From positions 1 through 51,270 of the forward strand of contig JBDREC010000064.1 in the NCBI GenBank assembly GCA_043820105.1: a DNA stretch of 51,270 bases, in the 5' to 3' direction. The stretch comes from JBDREC01 sp043820105 [NCBI: Pseudomonadota bacterium]. Its GTDB lineage: Bacteria > Bdellovibrionota_F > JAHFAK01. Both the position numbers and the translations under genes were made by a program. Every line of letters begins with the position of its first letter. Position 1 is the stretch's first letter. Below are positions 27,278 through 35,947 of this stretch, piece after piece. The notes under the pieces were generated by a model. The model was given only the letters and a program-made list of their open reading frames with translations. It was not told the DNA's origin and did no database searches.

Positions 27278-27320
27278 ATTATAATATTAAATGCTAGATA
27301 GCTGCAGTGATTTGTGTCAC
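27278..27320 (-). promoter_or_regulatory. CRP/FNR-family-type site at about -42 of a TATAAT promoter
   Basis: GTGA-N6-TCAC (27307-27320, with AGTGA/TCACT arms) matches the core of the CRP palindrome TGTGA-N6-TCACA. On the minus strand TATAAT (27283 to 27278) gives a predicted start near 27271, which puts the palindrome centre at about -42.5. That is the position of a class II activator. No good -35 box is present, as expected for an activator-dependent promoter. It would drive the acidic lipoprotein gene. Confidence 0.55.
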
Positions 27321-27357
27321 TATGTTTTATTTTATTATATAATTTTGCTAAATCACT

Positions 27358-28293
27358 TTAAAAGGGAGTATTATTTCCCAGATGACATTTAATTTCATTT
27401 TCTAGAAAAATATCTTTAATTTTCTCTGTTATGTCATTATTTGGAAGAGGGCTTAGCGCTGATTTATCTTTTAAAAGTAAAGACTTATACTTTGATTCTC
27501 CAAAATTATGAAATGGAAGGATATTTATTTCGTTTTTGCCAATTTGCTTAAGAAACATAGCTGTTTTGATAATATTCTCTTTTCCATCATTATAAAAAGG
27601 TATTAAGGGAAATCTAAAAATTAGTTCTAAATTTGAAAAAGCGGCCAATTTTTTTGCATTTTCTAATATTAAAACATTTGAGGAGCCTGTTCCCTTGATG
27701 TGCATTGAATTGTCCATATGTTTTAAGTCAAAGAAAATAAAATTTATATATGGTAAAATATTTTCAAAAATTGACCATTTAATATTTCCGCATGTTTCAA
27801 TTGCAGTATGAATATAAGCTACATGACATTTTTTCAAGAATTCATAGCAAAAATCATGCTGAATAAGGGGTTCTCCACCAGAGAGAGTAATTCCACCTGA
27901 TTTCCCCCAAAAATCGCGATCCCTATTTACAATTTTCATAAGTTCGTCTGAAGTTTTACAAAAACCAATTTTTGAAAGAGCGGAATAATTGCAAGATTCA
28001 ATACATTCATAGTTTTTGCAATCTTGGCAGTAATCTTTATTAATTATTAGATTATTTGTATTATTAGACTTTGAGATAGCTTTTTGCTCACATTTTTCAA
28101 TACATGCATTACATGTGCTCTGGCACTTATTTTCAAAAAACATTAAGTCATGTTTTTGGCTAATGCCTTCAGGGTTTGAGCACCAATAACAATTTAAATT
28201 GCATCCTTTTAAAAAGAAAACAGTTCTGCAACCAGGGCCATCATAAATCGAGAAACCTTGGATATCAAATAAAAATCCCTGAGTTTGAGTCAT
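27358..28293 (-). CDS. hpdA: Glycyl-radical enzyme activase for 4-hydroxyphenylacetate decarboxylase
   Basis: A radical-SAM activating enzyme that installs the glycyl radical on HpdB. The SAM cluster motif is C31-x3-C35-x2-C38 (KGCNLNCYWCSNPEG). The inserted ferredoxin-like domain (about residues 53-105) carries two Cys-rich cluster motifs (CQSTCNACIEKC and CQDCKNYECIESC), as in activases of this subgroup. GGITLSGGEPLIQ is the conserved GGE region. It is the last gene of hpdB-hpdC-hpdA, two bases after hpdC. The specific role is inferred from the neighbours; the activase family is clear. Confidence 0.9.
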   Translation of the reverse strand: MTQTQGFLFDIQGFSIYDGPGCRTVFFLKGCNLNCYWCSNPEGISQKHDLMFFENKCQSTCNACIEKCEQKAISKSNNTNNLIINKDYCQDCKNYECIESCNYSALSKIGFCKTSDELMKIVNRDRDFWGKSGGITLSGGEPLIQHDFCYEFLKKCHVAYIHTAIETCGNIKWSIFENILPYINFIFFDLKHMDNSMHIKGTGSSNVLILENAKKLAAFSNLELIFRFPLIPFYNDGKENIIKTAMFLKQIGKNEINILPFHNFGESKYKSLLLKDKSALSPLPNNDITEKIKDIFLENEIKCHLGNNTPF

Positions 28294-28295
28294 GC

Positions 28296-28553
28296 TTATT
28301 GATTTTCTTTTTGTTCAAACATTTCACAGGTCTTTGCATTCAGATCAGGATAAGCTGTTTGTTTATCTTTACAAAGCCCAAGAAATTCATCTGTATATGT
28401 GTAATGAGCGCAAATTCTACAAGTCAGAGTCTTTTTAAAATCATTACAGGAAGCTTCATCAGCCAAAACATTTGCATTGTCATTGTTTCTACAAAAGCCT
28501 TTGAAAACATCAAGTGAAAGATAGTTTAAGCAATCTTTATGTTTTGTGTTCAT
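28296..28553 (-). CDS. hpdC: 4-hydroxyphenylacetate decarboxylase small subunit
   Basis: An 85-residue iron-sulfur protein that forms the hetero-octameric decarboxylase with HpdB. The ligand pattern is H5-x2-C8-x12-C21-x14-C36 for one [4Fe-4S] cluster and C45-x2-C48-x12-C61-x14-C76 for the second. This closely follows the His/Cys spacing known for the clostridial small subunit. The ATG at 28551-28553 has AAGGA six bases upstream; a TTG one codon earlier is less likely. Its position between the large subunit and the activase matches the known hpdBCA order. Confidence 0.9.
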   Translation of the reverse strand: MNTKHKDCLNYLSLDVFKGFCRNNDNANVLADEASCNDFKKTLTCRICAHYTYTDEFLGLCKDKQTAYPDLNAKTCEMFEQKENQ

Positions 28554-28594
28554 CAATAATCCTTAATTGGTTTATTTAAACTTTATATATTTTA

Positions 28595-28680
28595 TGTTCG
28601 TTCACGTTTACGTTTACGAGCACGTTCACGAGCACGAGCACGAGCACGTTTTATTGCCAGTAACCAGCGACCAGCAACTA
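28595..28680. repeat. Hexamer array ACGAGC/ACGTTC/ACGTTT inside the hpd operon
   Basis: About eight 6-base units run from 28600 to 28650, then AACCAGC/GACCAGC heptamers to the hpdB stop. The array lies between hpdB and hpdC, so it should be transcribed with them. Confidence 0.8.
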
Positions 28681-31302
28681 TTAAACGCTCTCATACTCCG
28701 TCCGAGCTATAATCTCATCCTGTATATGTTTTCCAAGTTCGACCCAATATTGAGTAAAGCCAGCTACTCTTACCATTAAATCTCTATAATCATCTGGATT
28801 TGCTTGGGCATCTTTTAGCATTTTTGAATCAACAATATTATATTGGATGTGAAATCCGCCTTTTCTCATATAGCCCTTGGTAAGTTCGAGCAGTTTTTTT
28901 GCTCCTTGCTGGCCACTGACACCTGATGGGTGAATTTTCATGTTAAGCTGAGAGTTTTGTGAATTTGAATGATCCCAACAGCAAGCTGAAGCAAACAAAG
29001 CATAAGGTCCATTTTTATCAGTTCCTGGATAGGCTGAAACAGAAGCATCAGCATAAGTTGTGCCTTCAAGTCTTCCATCTGGTGTAGCTAGCGTAACAGC
29101 ACCCATTGGTGCATGTGTTGAAACTGAAATTTGGCAGGCATATAATGGTTCATCGTATATAGATTTAAAATCATGGCACATTTCACAATACCATTCTTCC
29201 CAAGCTGCAAAAATAGAATCAACATACTCTTCATCATTTCCATATTTGGGGGCATCTAAACATAGTTTTCGGATTTTTACCCACTTATCAACATTCTCAT
29301 TTGGGACTTGATCAAATATAGAAAAAGAGCCTGTTTCTTTAGCTTTTTTATATCCAAAGTTTTCTTTAATAGCATTCTTTAATTCATCAATTGAGAAGCT
29401 TTTTTCTTCATAAATATTTTTCTTTAAGGAAGCTAAAGAATTAACAAGGTTCACTCCTCCGCAAATCTCAACATTAAATGTTGTATTATATCTTGAGCCT
29501 TTATTACCAATATCCTTTCCTTTTGCCAAGCAGTCTGGCTTTAACATAGAATTTACAAGCGAAGGTGTAATTTTTCTCCATGCATCATGCTGAATATTAT
29601 TGCATAAAGTAAGAACCTTAACGGATTCGGCGAAATATTTTTTAAATATGCTAAAAAGCTCGTCAAAACTTTCAAGTTTTGAATCATGTGCTTTATAAAC
29701 TTGCTGGTCTGTTCTTGAGTCATAACCATTGTGTAAAACTAGTTCCAAAATCTTTGGAAGTGAAATAAAGTGAACACCAACGCTTGTAGCAGGAGCTGCC
29801 CCTCCAGGAATAAGATAAGTTTTTCCATCAAGTTCAAGCTTATGCCAGGTTCCAGGCGATGTTTCTAAACAACCTCCGATAGCCCAGGCTCTTGCTTCTT
29901 CTACAGTTAAGCCTTCATGCCCGTAATTTTTCAATAAAAATTCAATAGCAACTTGATTATTCATCCAGGCAGGATAACCAGTTCCAACTTTATTGCATTC
30001 AATTGCTTTAAGTTTGAAAGCTTCAGGTAGTTTTTCATCATAAAGTAAAGATAAGGTAGGTTGTGGTGTAGCACAGCTTATTCCAGATTCTAGGATAAGA
30101 AGTTCAAGCTCATTGGCAGCTGACCCTCCATTTTTTTTGAGTCCACCAATTGAAAGATTATTGAAAGTATTGCCTGATAAAACACCTCCAACAACTCCCA
30201 TTGAAGCAAAGCAATCAAGCTCTGTATATTTTATTCTCATACATTCAAGCAGTTCTGAAACCTTTTCTTTTGAAATTAAACCTTTTTCCAAATCATTTTT
30301 ATAATACGGGTATAGTACTTGCCCAAGTCTTCCAGGAGATAGTCCTGAAATACAGTCTTCATTTAAAACAGCTAAATGAAAAGTAAAGGTCATTTGAAGA
30401 GCTTGTCTAAAAGTCTGTGGCGGCTTTGCACTGATCCATTCAAGGATTTCAGCTATTTCAATGTATTCATTTTTTTGTTTTTCATCCTTTTCTATTTCAG
30501 AAAGATATCGTGCTTCTTTTGCATAATTTAAAATCCAATTTTGAATTCCTTCAAGCATTGTTTGTGTTGCTTTATAAAAATATAGCCTGTCCATTTCTGG
30601 AGAGCCAGCTACTTCTTTAATTTTATCTTTACAAATATTTATGAGTCCATCAATGCCATATTGAAGAGGGTAGTAATAATCAATTACCTCGCGGCCTTGA
30701 GGTAGTGTATAACCTGAATCAAACATGCAGATAACAGACTTCATAATTGATTCTTTTAAGTCATATTCTGGAACCATTTTTTCATATTTGCAACCAATGT
30801 CTTCAACGGATTTTCCAACCCATTTTTTAGCAAGATCCATTAAAATTGGGAGCTCTTCTTTTCTTAAACCAAATTTCCCAGCTATTGAAACAACAGAGCC
30901 AGCTGACTCAGTGACATTTCCTCCACCTGTTCCAAATTTTGAAACCTTGTCAGCACTTAATTTTCCAGCATTTAAGGATTCTTCATAAAGTTTGTCTGAA
31001 GCTGCCATAAAATAGGAAGCTGAAAGCCACGGCATTGGATATGAGCCTCTCATGTGATTTGTTTTTCCCATTACTAAAAGTTCTTTTGGAAAGATCTTTG
31101 GAGTTAGATGAGAAAAAGCTTCTTTTAAAGCTTCAGCTCTTCTTATTATTGTAATTTCACCTTCTAGCTCATTCCATTTGCGTGTGTACCAATAAGGAAA
31201 TTCCATTGATACTGAGGATTTTGCATTATAGTAAAAATCTCGTAATATTTGAGCTCTTTTAGTAGGTGTTTTGTTAATTTCACGATTAGTAAATTCTATC
31301 AT
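28681..31302 (-). CDS. hpdB: 4-hydroxyphenylacetate decarboxylase, glycyl-radical catalytic subunit
   Basis: A glycyl-radical enzyme that decarboxylates 4-hydroxyphenylacetate to p-cresol. The radical site is G848 in RVAGF near the C-terminus. The thiyl residue is C478 in GGCLETSP. Relative to this Cys, E480 (+2), H511 (+33) and E612 (+134) fall exactly where C503, E505, H536 and E637 lie in the characterised clostridial enzyme. At 873 residues it is slightly shorter than the clostridial protein (about 897). The small subunit and activase follow directly. The exact arylacetate substrate (4-hydroxy-, 3,4-dihydroxy- or phenylacetate) cannot be proved from sequence. The ribosome-binding site (GGAT) is weak. 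Confidence 0.92.
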   Translation of the reverse strand: MIEFTNREINKTPTKRAQILRDFYYNAKSSVSMEFPYWYTRKWNELEGEITIIRRAEALKEAFSHLTPKIFPKELLVMGKTNHMRGSYPMPWLSASYFMAASDKLYEESLNAGKLSADKVSKFGTGGGNVTESAGSVVSIAGKFGLRKEELPILMDLAKKWVGKSVEDIGCKYEKMVPEYDLKESIMKSVICMFDSGYTLPQGREVIDYYYPLQYGIDGLINICKDKIKEVAGSPEMDRLYFYKATQTMLEGIQNWILNYAKEARYLSEIEKDEKQKNEYIEIAEILEWISAKPPQTFRQALQMTFTFHLAVLNEDCISGLSPGRLGQVLYPYYKNDLEKGLISKEKVSELLECMRIKYTELDCFASMGVVGGVLSGNTFNNLSIGGLKKNGGSAANELELLILESGISCATPQPTLSLLYDEKLPEAFKLKAIECNKVGTGYPAWMNNQVAIEFLLKNYGHEGLTVEEARAWAIGGCLETSPGTWHKLELDGKTYLIPGGAAPATSVGVHFISLPKILELVLHNGYDSRTDQQVYKAHDSKLESFDELFSIFKKYFAESVKVLTLCNNIQHDAWRKITPSLVNSMLKPDCLAKGKDIGNKGSRYNTTFNVEICGGVNLVNSLASLKKNIYEEKSFSIDELKNAIKENFGYKKAKETGSFSIFDQVPNENVDKWVKIRKLCLDAPKYGNDEEYVDSIFAAWEEWYCEMCHDFKSIYDEPLYACQISVSTHAPMGAVTLATPDGRLEGTTYADASVSAYPGTDKNGPYALFASACCWDHSNSQNSQLNMKIHPSGVSGQQGAKKLLELTKGYMRKGGFHIQYNIVDSKMLKDAQANPDDYRDLMVRVAGFTQYWVELGKHIQDEIIARTEYESV

Positions 31303-31335
31303 TATTTATATCCATTAGCTTAAAAAAAACATATT

Positions 31336-31380
31336 CAAGATAGATACAATAAGTTGTCAAGGTAAAATACTGTTATCTTG
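31336..31380 (-). promoter_or_regulatory. Possible hpd promoter flanked by inverted repeats
   Basis: On the minus strand TTGACA (31360 to 31355) lies 53-58 bp before the hpdB ATG. The arms CAAGATA (31336-31342) and TATCTTG (31374-31380) form an inverted repeat on either side of it. The -10 is poor (TGAATA-like). An operator for a substrate-responsive regulator is possible. Confidence 0.35.
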
Positions 31381-31513
31381 AGTAAATATGCTTGCATAGA
31401 GTGTACAGTGTGCTGCAACGTAGGTTATGTGAAAATTACTTTTCAGTATCATAATGCTACCTTTTTCTAAGTATATGGTTTTTTAAGTTGTTGAAATCAT
31501 ACGATATAAATTT

Positions 31514-31533
31514 TGGTATAATTCTTGCCAATA
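31514..31533 (+). promoter_or_regulatory. Extended -10 promoter with a TTCTTGCCAATA element
   Basis: TGGTATAAT (31514-31522) is an extended -10. TTGAAA at 31491-31496 is 20 bp upstream, too far for a good -35. TTCTTGCCAATA (31522-31533) starts at the end of the -10. Its exact reverse complement lies at the end of the -10 of another promoter at 43803-43808. Confidence 0.5.
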
Positions 31534-31567
31534 AACTTATATAATTAAACCTCTCTATGGATTTGAT

Positions 31568-32623
31568 ATGAAAAAATTTGTTTTTCTTTGGTGTTTAAAT
31601 CTTTTTCTTTTTTTAATTGTAATTTTAATCTCCCTAAATTCTTTGTTTGCTCAAGACAATGCACAACTTGAAAACCTTGGATTAAATCTTGAATTTTTAA
31701 ATGAATTTGAAAAACAAAAACTTGATTTTATCTTAAAGAATCATTTGCAAAAAATAAGTTTTTCTGGACCAAATTGTTATAATACAGTCCTAAGAACTGA
31801 TCAGGTTATGCATGAATCAGAGCTTCGTCATGTTGGAAAAGATGAATTCTTGCTTTACTTTACGCTTTTTTATGAAGAAAGAATAGGGCAGCCAGAATTT
31901 GGTGATTTAGTGGTTTATAATAATTCTTCATATAAAGATCATGTGGCGATTTATCTTGGCAATGACTATGTTTTCCATAAAAAAGATGTAAATAAAAATC
32001 ATATTCCCAAGATTGTCAAAATTGACGAAGTTTTTAAACAAGAACCATTTGAGATGAATCCTTTTAATAAAAGCTACTATATGGGAGATGAAAAAAAGGC
32101 TGTTAAAGACTTAGGATTTTATCATTTAAAGCAGGATGTAGCTGAATTTAGTGATTTGATCTATGCCTTAAGTGAACAAGAGATTAAGCAAATTACTTTA
32201 ATTGAATTTTTCAGACAAAATATTCTGCAATATTCAAAAAACTGGAAAATTGGACATGAAATGGGGCAGTTTACTGAGGATTTATTTGAAGAAGTAAAAG
32301 CAGAATTTTACGATCTAGCGCAGAGTGAAAATGTTTTTGCACAAATGGCCTACGCAATGTTCTTAAGCCTTAGAGATCAGGTTTTTGTAAGCATTGAAGA
32401 TGCTCACTATTCGTCTCGCTATGCCCAAGCAAGAGCAAAAGAAATTAGAAGCCAAATATACATACATTTTAATGATTATTTAGCAGCCTTGATAACTGAG
32501 TTATTCGTTTATTATAATAAGCATTTGGATGATGATAAGGCCATGTTTGTTTATGAATATTTATTAAACCTAGATACCACTAAAGACCATGCGCAACTAT
32601 TTAAACTAATTGCTAATATTTAG
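31568..32623 (+). CDS. Exported NlpC/P60-like cysteine peptidase
   Basis: A 351-residue exported protein with a signal peptide (about residues 1-28, ending LFAQ). Residues about 65-165 fit an NlpC/P60 fold: a Cys in FSGPNCYNTV, then FGDLVVYNN and DHVAIYLGNDYVFHKKD supplying the His and a polar third residue. Such enzymes cleave peptides in peptidoglycan. The C-terminal 180 residues are helical with no recognised domain. GGAT about five bases before the ATG is the likely ribosome-binding site. The gene appears single, behind its own promoter. Confidence 0.72.
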   Translation: MKKFVFLWCLNLFLFLIVILISLNSLFAQDNAQLENLGLNLEFLNEFEKQKLDFILKNHLQKISFSGPNCYNTVLRTDQVMHESELRHVGKDEFLLYFTLFYEERIGQPEFGDLVVYNNSSYKDHVAIYLGNDYVFHKKDVNKNHIPKIVKIDEVFKQEPFEMNPFNKSYYMGDEKKAVKDLGFYHLKQDVAEFSDLIYALSEQEIKQITLIEFFRQNILQYSKNWKIGHEMGQFTEDLFEEVKAEFYDLAQSENVFAQMAYAMFLSLRDQVFVSIEDAHYSSRYAQARAKEIRSQIYIHFNDYLAALITELFVYYNKHLDDDKAMFVYEYLLNLDTTKDHAQLFKLIANI

Positions 32624-32711
32624 CAAAACAATTCAAAATAACAATTTAGTTGATCTTATTATAAATTTTTTTTAATCAATAATTTTTTTACGATTCTTAA
32701 TGGAGTTTTTC

Positions 32712-34191
32712 ATGAAAAAAATTATTGTTTTAGCATTACTGCTTATTCTAACTTCTTTTTTTACATCTTGCGAAACTAAGGTGCCAGCCTCAGTTGTTAT
32801 GACAAGTTCAACTTTAGCTTCTTCTACAGTTACTAATGCAATCCCCGGTGCTAAAGGCGTGAAAGCAAGTGCTGGTACTTGCCCAAGTGATAAAGAATGT
32901 CTAACACCAATAAATGTAGAAGGTAAAATATATTATGCAGGAATTATGGTTGGTGATGAATCTGGATATAGTTTAGGTTTACTTGGTCCTATTGAAGGAA
33001 CTGAAGGGCTGACAACTTATGCTGTTTCTACAACTTTCTATGACTTTGATTTTTCAGATCAATTAAAATCTGATTCTGATGGTATTACTTGTTGTGGAGG
33101 TTCTGCTTATCCAGCTGATGATGATGCCTATGTTTCAAGAATTGAAATTACTTTTGGATATTTAGATGCTACTTTTGAAATATCAACAGGAGATATATCA
33201 GGAGCTCACACTGTAAGATTTGTCTATGGCGATGTTGATGCTCTAGGATATAAAAAAGGAGATGTTTTGTATAAGGATAGTGCTGGTTCTTTTAATTGGT
33301 GTGATTCTTCTGTATGCACTCATTCAACGAGACCATCATCTCCAGTTCAAAATGCAGATATTTTAGCTTATTCTGGAACTCCAGATGGAATGGGATCACA
33401 AGTAATTCCTAGTTTTTCAGCAAGCGTAACAAATACAAATTTGCAAATGACTCAAACAGAAGTTTTAGCAAATTCTTGGGATTTTACTATTGATTTTAAT
33501 ATGACAAATGGACTTTCATTTGACCAGGATCCTAGTAATTATCTAACTGTAATTGAAATGTTAAATGGAATTAACTTGGTAGCTGAGCCTGGTTCGACAG
33601 ATGAAGGCTTTTCTGCAAGCATTACAGCAGTCAAGTCAGCACTTGAAGAAGCCAACTACCCAAAAGATTTTTGAATTTGATTCAACTCTAACAGGAAGCA
33701 TTCTATTGGAACCATCTGATCCAACTGGAATAGGTGGCATGGTTTTTACTTCAGGTGGTGATTTAGTTTATTTAGCAAATGGACTTATGAAGTTAGCAAG
33801 TGGAGCAACAGAAGAAGCTTATTATATTGATGGTCTTGGTGATACTATTTGGATTCAATACGCAGATGCTAATACTGTTCCAACAGATGCTTTTAACACG
33901 GCTGGAGGAACAACTGGCTATTCTTTAGCTATTGATGGATCCGATATTATATATACACTAGGTTCTGTAAATTATACTTATTCTGCTGATAATGGTTATG
34001 AACAACCTACATATACCTATTTAATAAAAATTACTTCAGATGGAACAGTTACATTGCTTGAATCAATTGATGAAGATGGATGTACAATTACAGTAAATGG
34101 TTTTAATTATATGGGTGAGAATGCTTATTATTTAAAGCAAACTTATTGCAGTACAACATCAGTTAATAAATATGAAATTATAAGATACTAA
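32712..34191 (+). pseudogene. Exported lipoprotein gene interrupted by a +1 frameshift
   Basis: Two overlapping frames look like one protein. The first (32712-33674) starts MKKIIVLALLLILTSFFTSC, a lipoprotein signal with FTSC, and stops at TGA 33672-33674. The second frame continues with EFDSTLTGSILLEP to 34191. A run of five T (33668-33672) lies at the junction; four T would join the frames into a 492-residue protein. It may be a sequencing error, a phase-variable tract or a true inactivation. No family is recognised; the second half is repeat-like and beta-rich, like a propeller or Kelch blade. I prefer the ATG at 32712, with GGAG upstream, over the one at 32700. Confidence 0.7.
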
Positions 34192-34195
34192 ACAC

Positions 34196-34244
34196 ATCCA
34201 ACCATTAAAATACGTGCACGTGCACGTGCACGTGAAGTTTGGAT
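34196..34244. terminator. ACGTGC hexamer palindrome within an ATCCAA/TTGGAT inverted repeat
   Basis: Nearly four ACGTGC units (34212-34234) are self-complementary. They are bracketed by ATCCAA (34196-34201) and TTGGAT (34239-34244). The structure lies between two convergent lipoprotein genes and can fold identically on both strands, which fits a bidirectional transcription barrier. No T-tract is present. Confidence 0.5.
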
Positions 34245-34265
34245 TAGTTGAAATAGTAATAATTA

Positions 34266-35801
34266 TTATGAGCTAGAATATGCAGTAAAAGTTTCACCAT
34301 TAAATGTACATTCCACTTCAGTCAAAGTTTCTGTTGCTTGAATTTCGCATTCAATTTGACCATCAGCATATAAAATAGAAAATGGGATTGTGTAATCATC
34401 TGTAGCTGATTCCATTGCAGCATCAATTTCATTGATATCAAACTTTAAGCCATATCCACCTTCATTAATAACTACTTGATATGGGCCATCTTCATCAAAA
34501 GATAATAAAAAGATTAAAGCAAGGTTAAGTTCAAGATCAACAGAAACATCCTGAATATCAACTGTAAAACCAAAATTAATATCAAAATCAACTTTTAGAT
34601 CACCATCTGAACTAGGTTTTATTAATTCTAAACTTGATAATAAGTCTTCTGAAAATGGAGTATCTTCCAAATCAAATGAATCAAGCAAGCTTTCATCGCC
34701 TTCATTATCTGTTCTTCCTTTAATATAAAGTTTCCCTGTCAAAGTTTCTGTCATATAATCTTTTGTTGTGCAGGTATCATCATAACAACAGTTTAAGGTC
34801 ATTTCAATTCCACTGTCTCCTGTTGAGCCTTGAAAAATAGCTTCAAAGCCAGTATCGGATTGTGAAGCATTTAAAGATGCTGTTAGTTCCCCATCACCAA
34901 AGAATTGGATTGCTTGACATTCATCAGCTTCATCAACATCTGTAAAAGTATAGCCTGCCATAAAGCTATCAAATGTAAATGTGTTTTGAATTTCAACAGA
35001 AGGTACTGTAGAATCTGAGGTGATTCCAAATTCCCATGATACAGATCCGGCGAAATCAATTGCAATTGCTTCATCCATATCAAATGCTTGAAAATCAACA
35101 CTGCAATCATCACCTTCAAATGATAAAGTGGCAGTAAAACCTTGCAAGAGATATTGAAGTTCATCAAAAAGCAAATCTTCATCTAGGCCTTCAATAGTAG
35201 ATACTATCGCATTCCAGTTTTCTTCTGATCTTAAATTTTCAATATCTAAAATCTCTTGTAAATATGGTGTATTTGCAGTGTCTGCTATTTCAACTGTGAA
35301 ATCGACACAATCAGGAAGTCCGCTTTCTGTAAAAGGATAGCTAGTGCCTTCATCATCATCTCCGTCACCATCTCCATCACCATCGCCATATTCCTGAAAT
35401 TTTAAATTTGGATTTTTAACAGCATTAAAAATTTGATTAACAAACATTGTAAGCGGATTGTCTTTATCTTTTAATGTTTTAAAGAATTCGCGATCTCCGG
35501 TAGTTTCTGCAGAAACAAGACCTTCAACAGAACTAACTATTGATGGAATAGCTCCAACCGTTTGGAAAAGTTCTGAGTTTACATCATTTGATAATAGTTC
35601 AGTAATATCATCACTTGAGGAAAGTTTTCCAGTGTATGTATCAAAATCAGTATCATCAATATTTGATCCATCACCTGTACCAGTTTCTTCTACATCATCT
35701 GAACTGAATCCACCTTCTCCTAGAAGAAAATCACATGAAATAAATGCCAGCATAAATACTAATGCAAAAATTGTTGCTAAAATTTGTTTTGTACTTAACA
35801 T
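34266..35801 (-). CDS. Acidic exported lipoprotein of unknown function
   Basis: A 511-residue protein whose signal ends FMLAFISC|D, a lipobox with Phe at -3. A Gly/Asp-rich linker (GEGGFSSDDVEETGTGDGSNIDD) follows. A short GDGDGDGDDDEG repeat lies near residue 140. The remaining sequence looks beta-rich with a few paired cysteines. I do not recognise a family. The linker and lipobox resemble those of the acidic Met/Cys-rich lipoprotein at 25285-27198. The start at 35801 is chosen because AAGGAG lies about nine bases upstream; a longer frame to 35837 has no ribosome-binding site. Confidence 0.75.
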   Translation of the reverse strand: MLSTKQILATIFALVFMLAFISCDFLLGEGGFSSDDVEETGTGDGSNIDDTDFDTYTGKLSSSDDITELLSNDVNSELFQTVGAIPSIVSSVEGLVSAETTGDREFFKTLKDKDNPLTMFVNQIFNAVKNPNLKFQEYGDGDGDGDGDDDEGTSYPFTESGLPDCVDFTVEIADTANTPYLQEILDIENLRSEENWNAIVSTIEGLDEDLLFDELQYLLQGFTATLSFEGDDCSVDFQAFDMDEAIAIDFAGSVSWEFGITSDSTVPSVEIQNTFTFDSFMAGYTFTDVDEADECQAIQFFGDGELTASLNASQSDTGFEAIFQGSTGDSGIEMTLNCCYDDTCTTKDYMTETLTGKLYIKGRTDNEGDESLLDSFDLEDTPFSEDLLSSLELIKPSSDGDLKVDFDINFGFTVDIQDVSVDLELNLALIFLLSFDEDGPYQVVINEGGYGLKFDINEIDAAMESATDDYTIPFSILYADGQIECEIQATETLTEVECTFNGETFTAYSSS

Positions 35802-35837
35802 ATTCAGATACTCCTTACGGTTGTTAAAATTTTGCAT

Positions 35838-35866
35838 ATTATAATAATATGATATATAAAATGCAA
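35838..35866 (-). promoter_or_regulatory. Sigma-70-like promoter for the acidic lipoprotein
   Basis: On the minus strand TTGCAT (35866 to 35861), a 17-bp spacer and TATAAT (35843 to 35838) precede the AAGGAG site. The palindromic ATTATAAT (35838-35845) could also serve as -10 for the divergent gene. Confidence 0.45.
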
Positions 35867-35947
35867 AGTAAAAAAATCATTGCCTTTCTTTTTCTTCCTT
35901 TCTATAAAAAATCCATATCAAAATTAATGATAAAAAGGATCATTATA

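Noticed and set aside
28567-28779. 70-codon plus-strand frame with repeated His-Glu residues
   Set aside because: The residues come from the ACGAGC/ACGTTC repeat and the frame runs antisense into hpdB.
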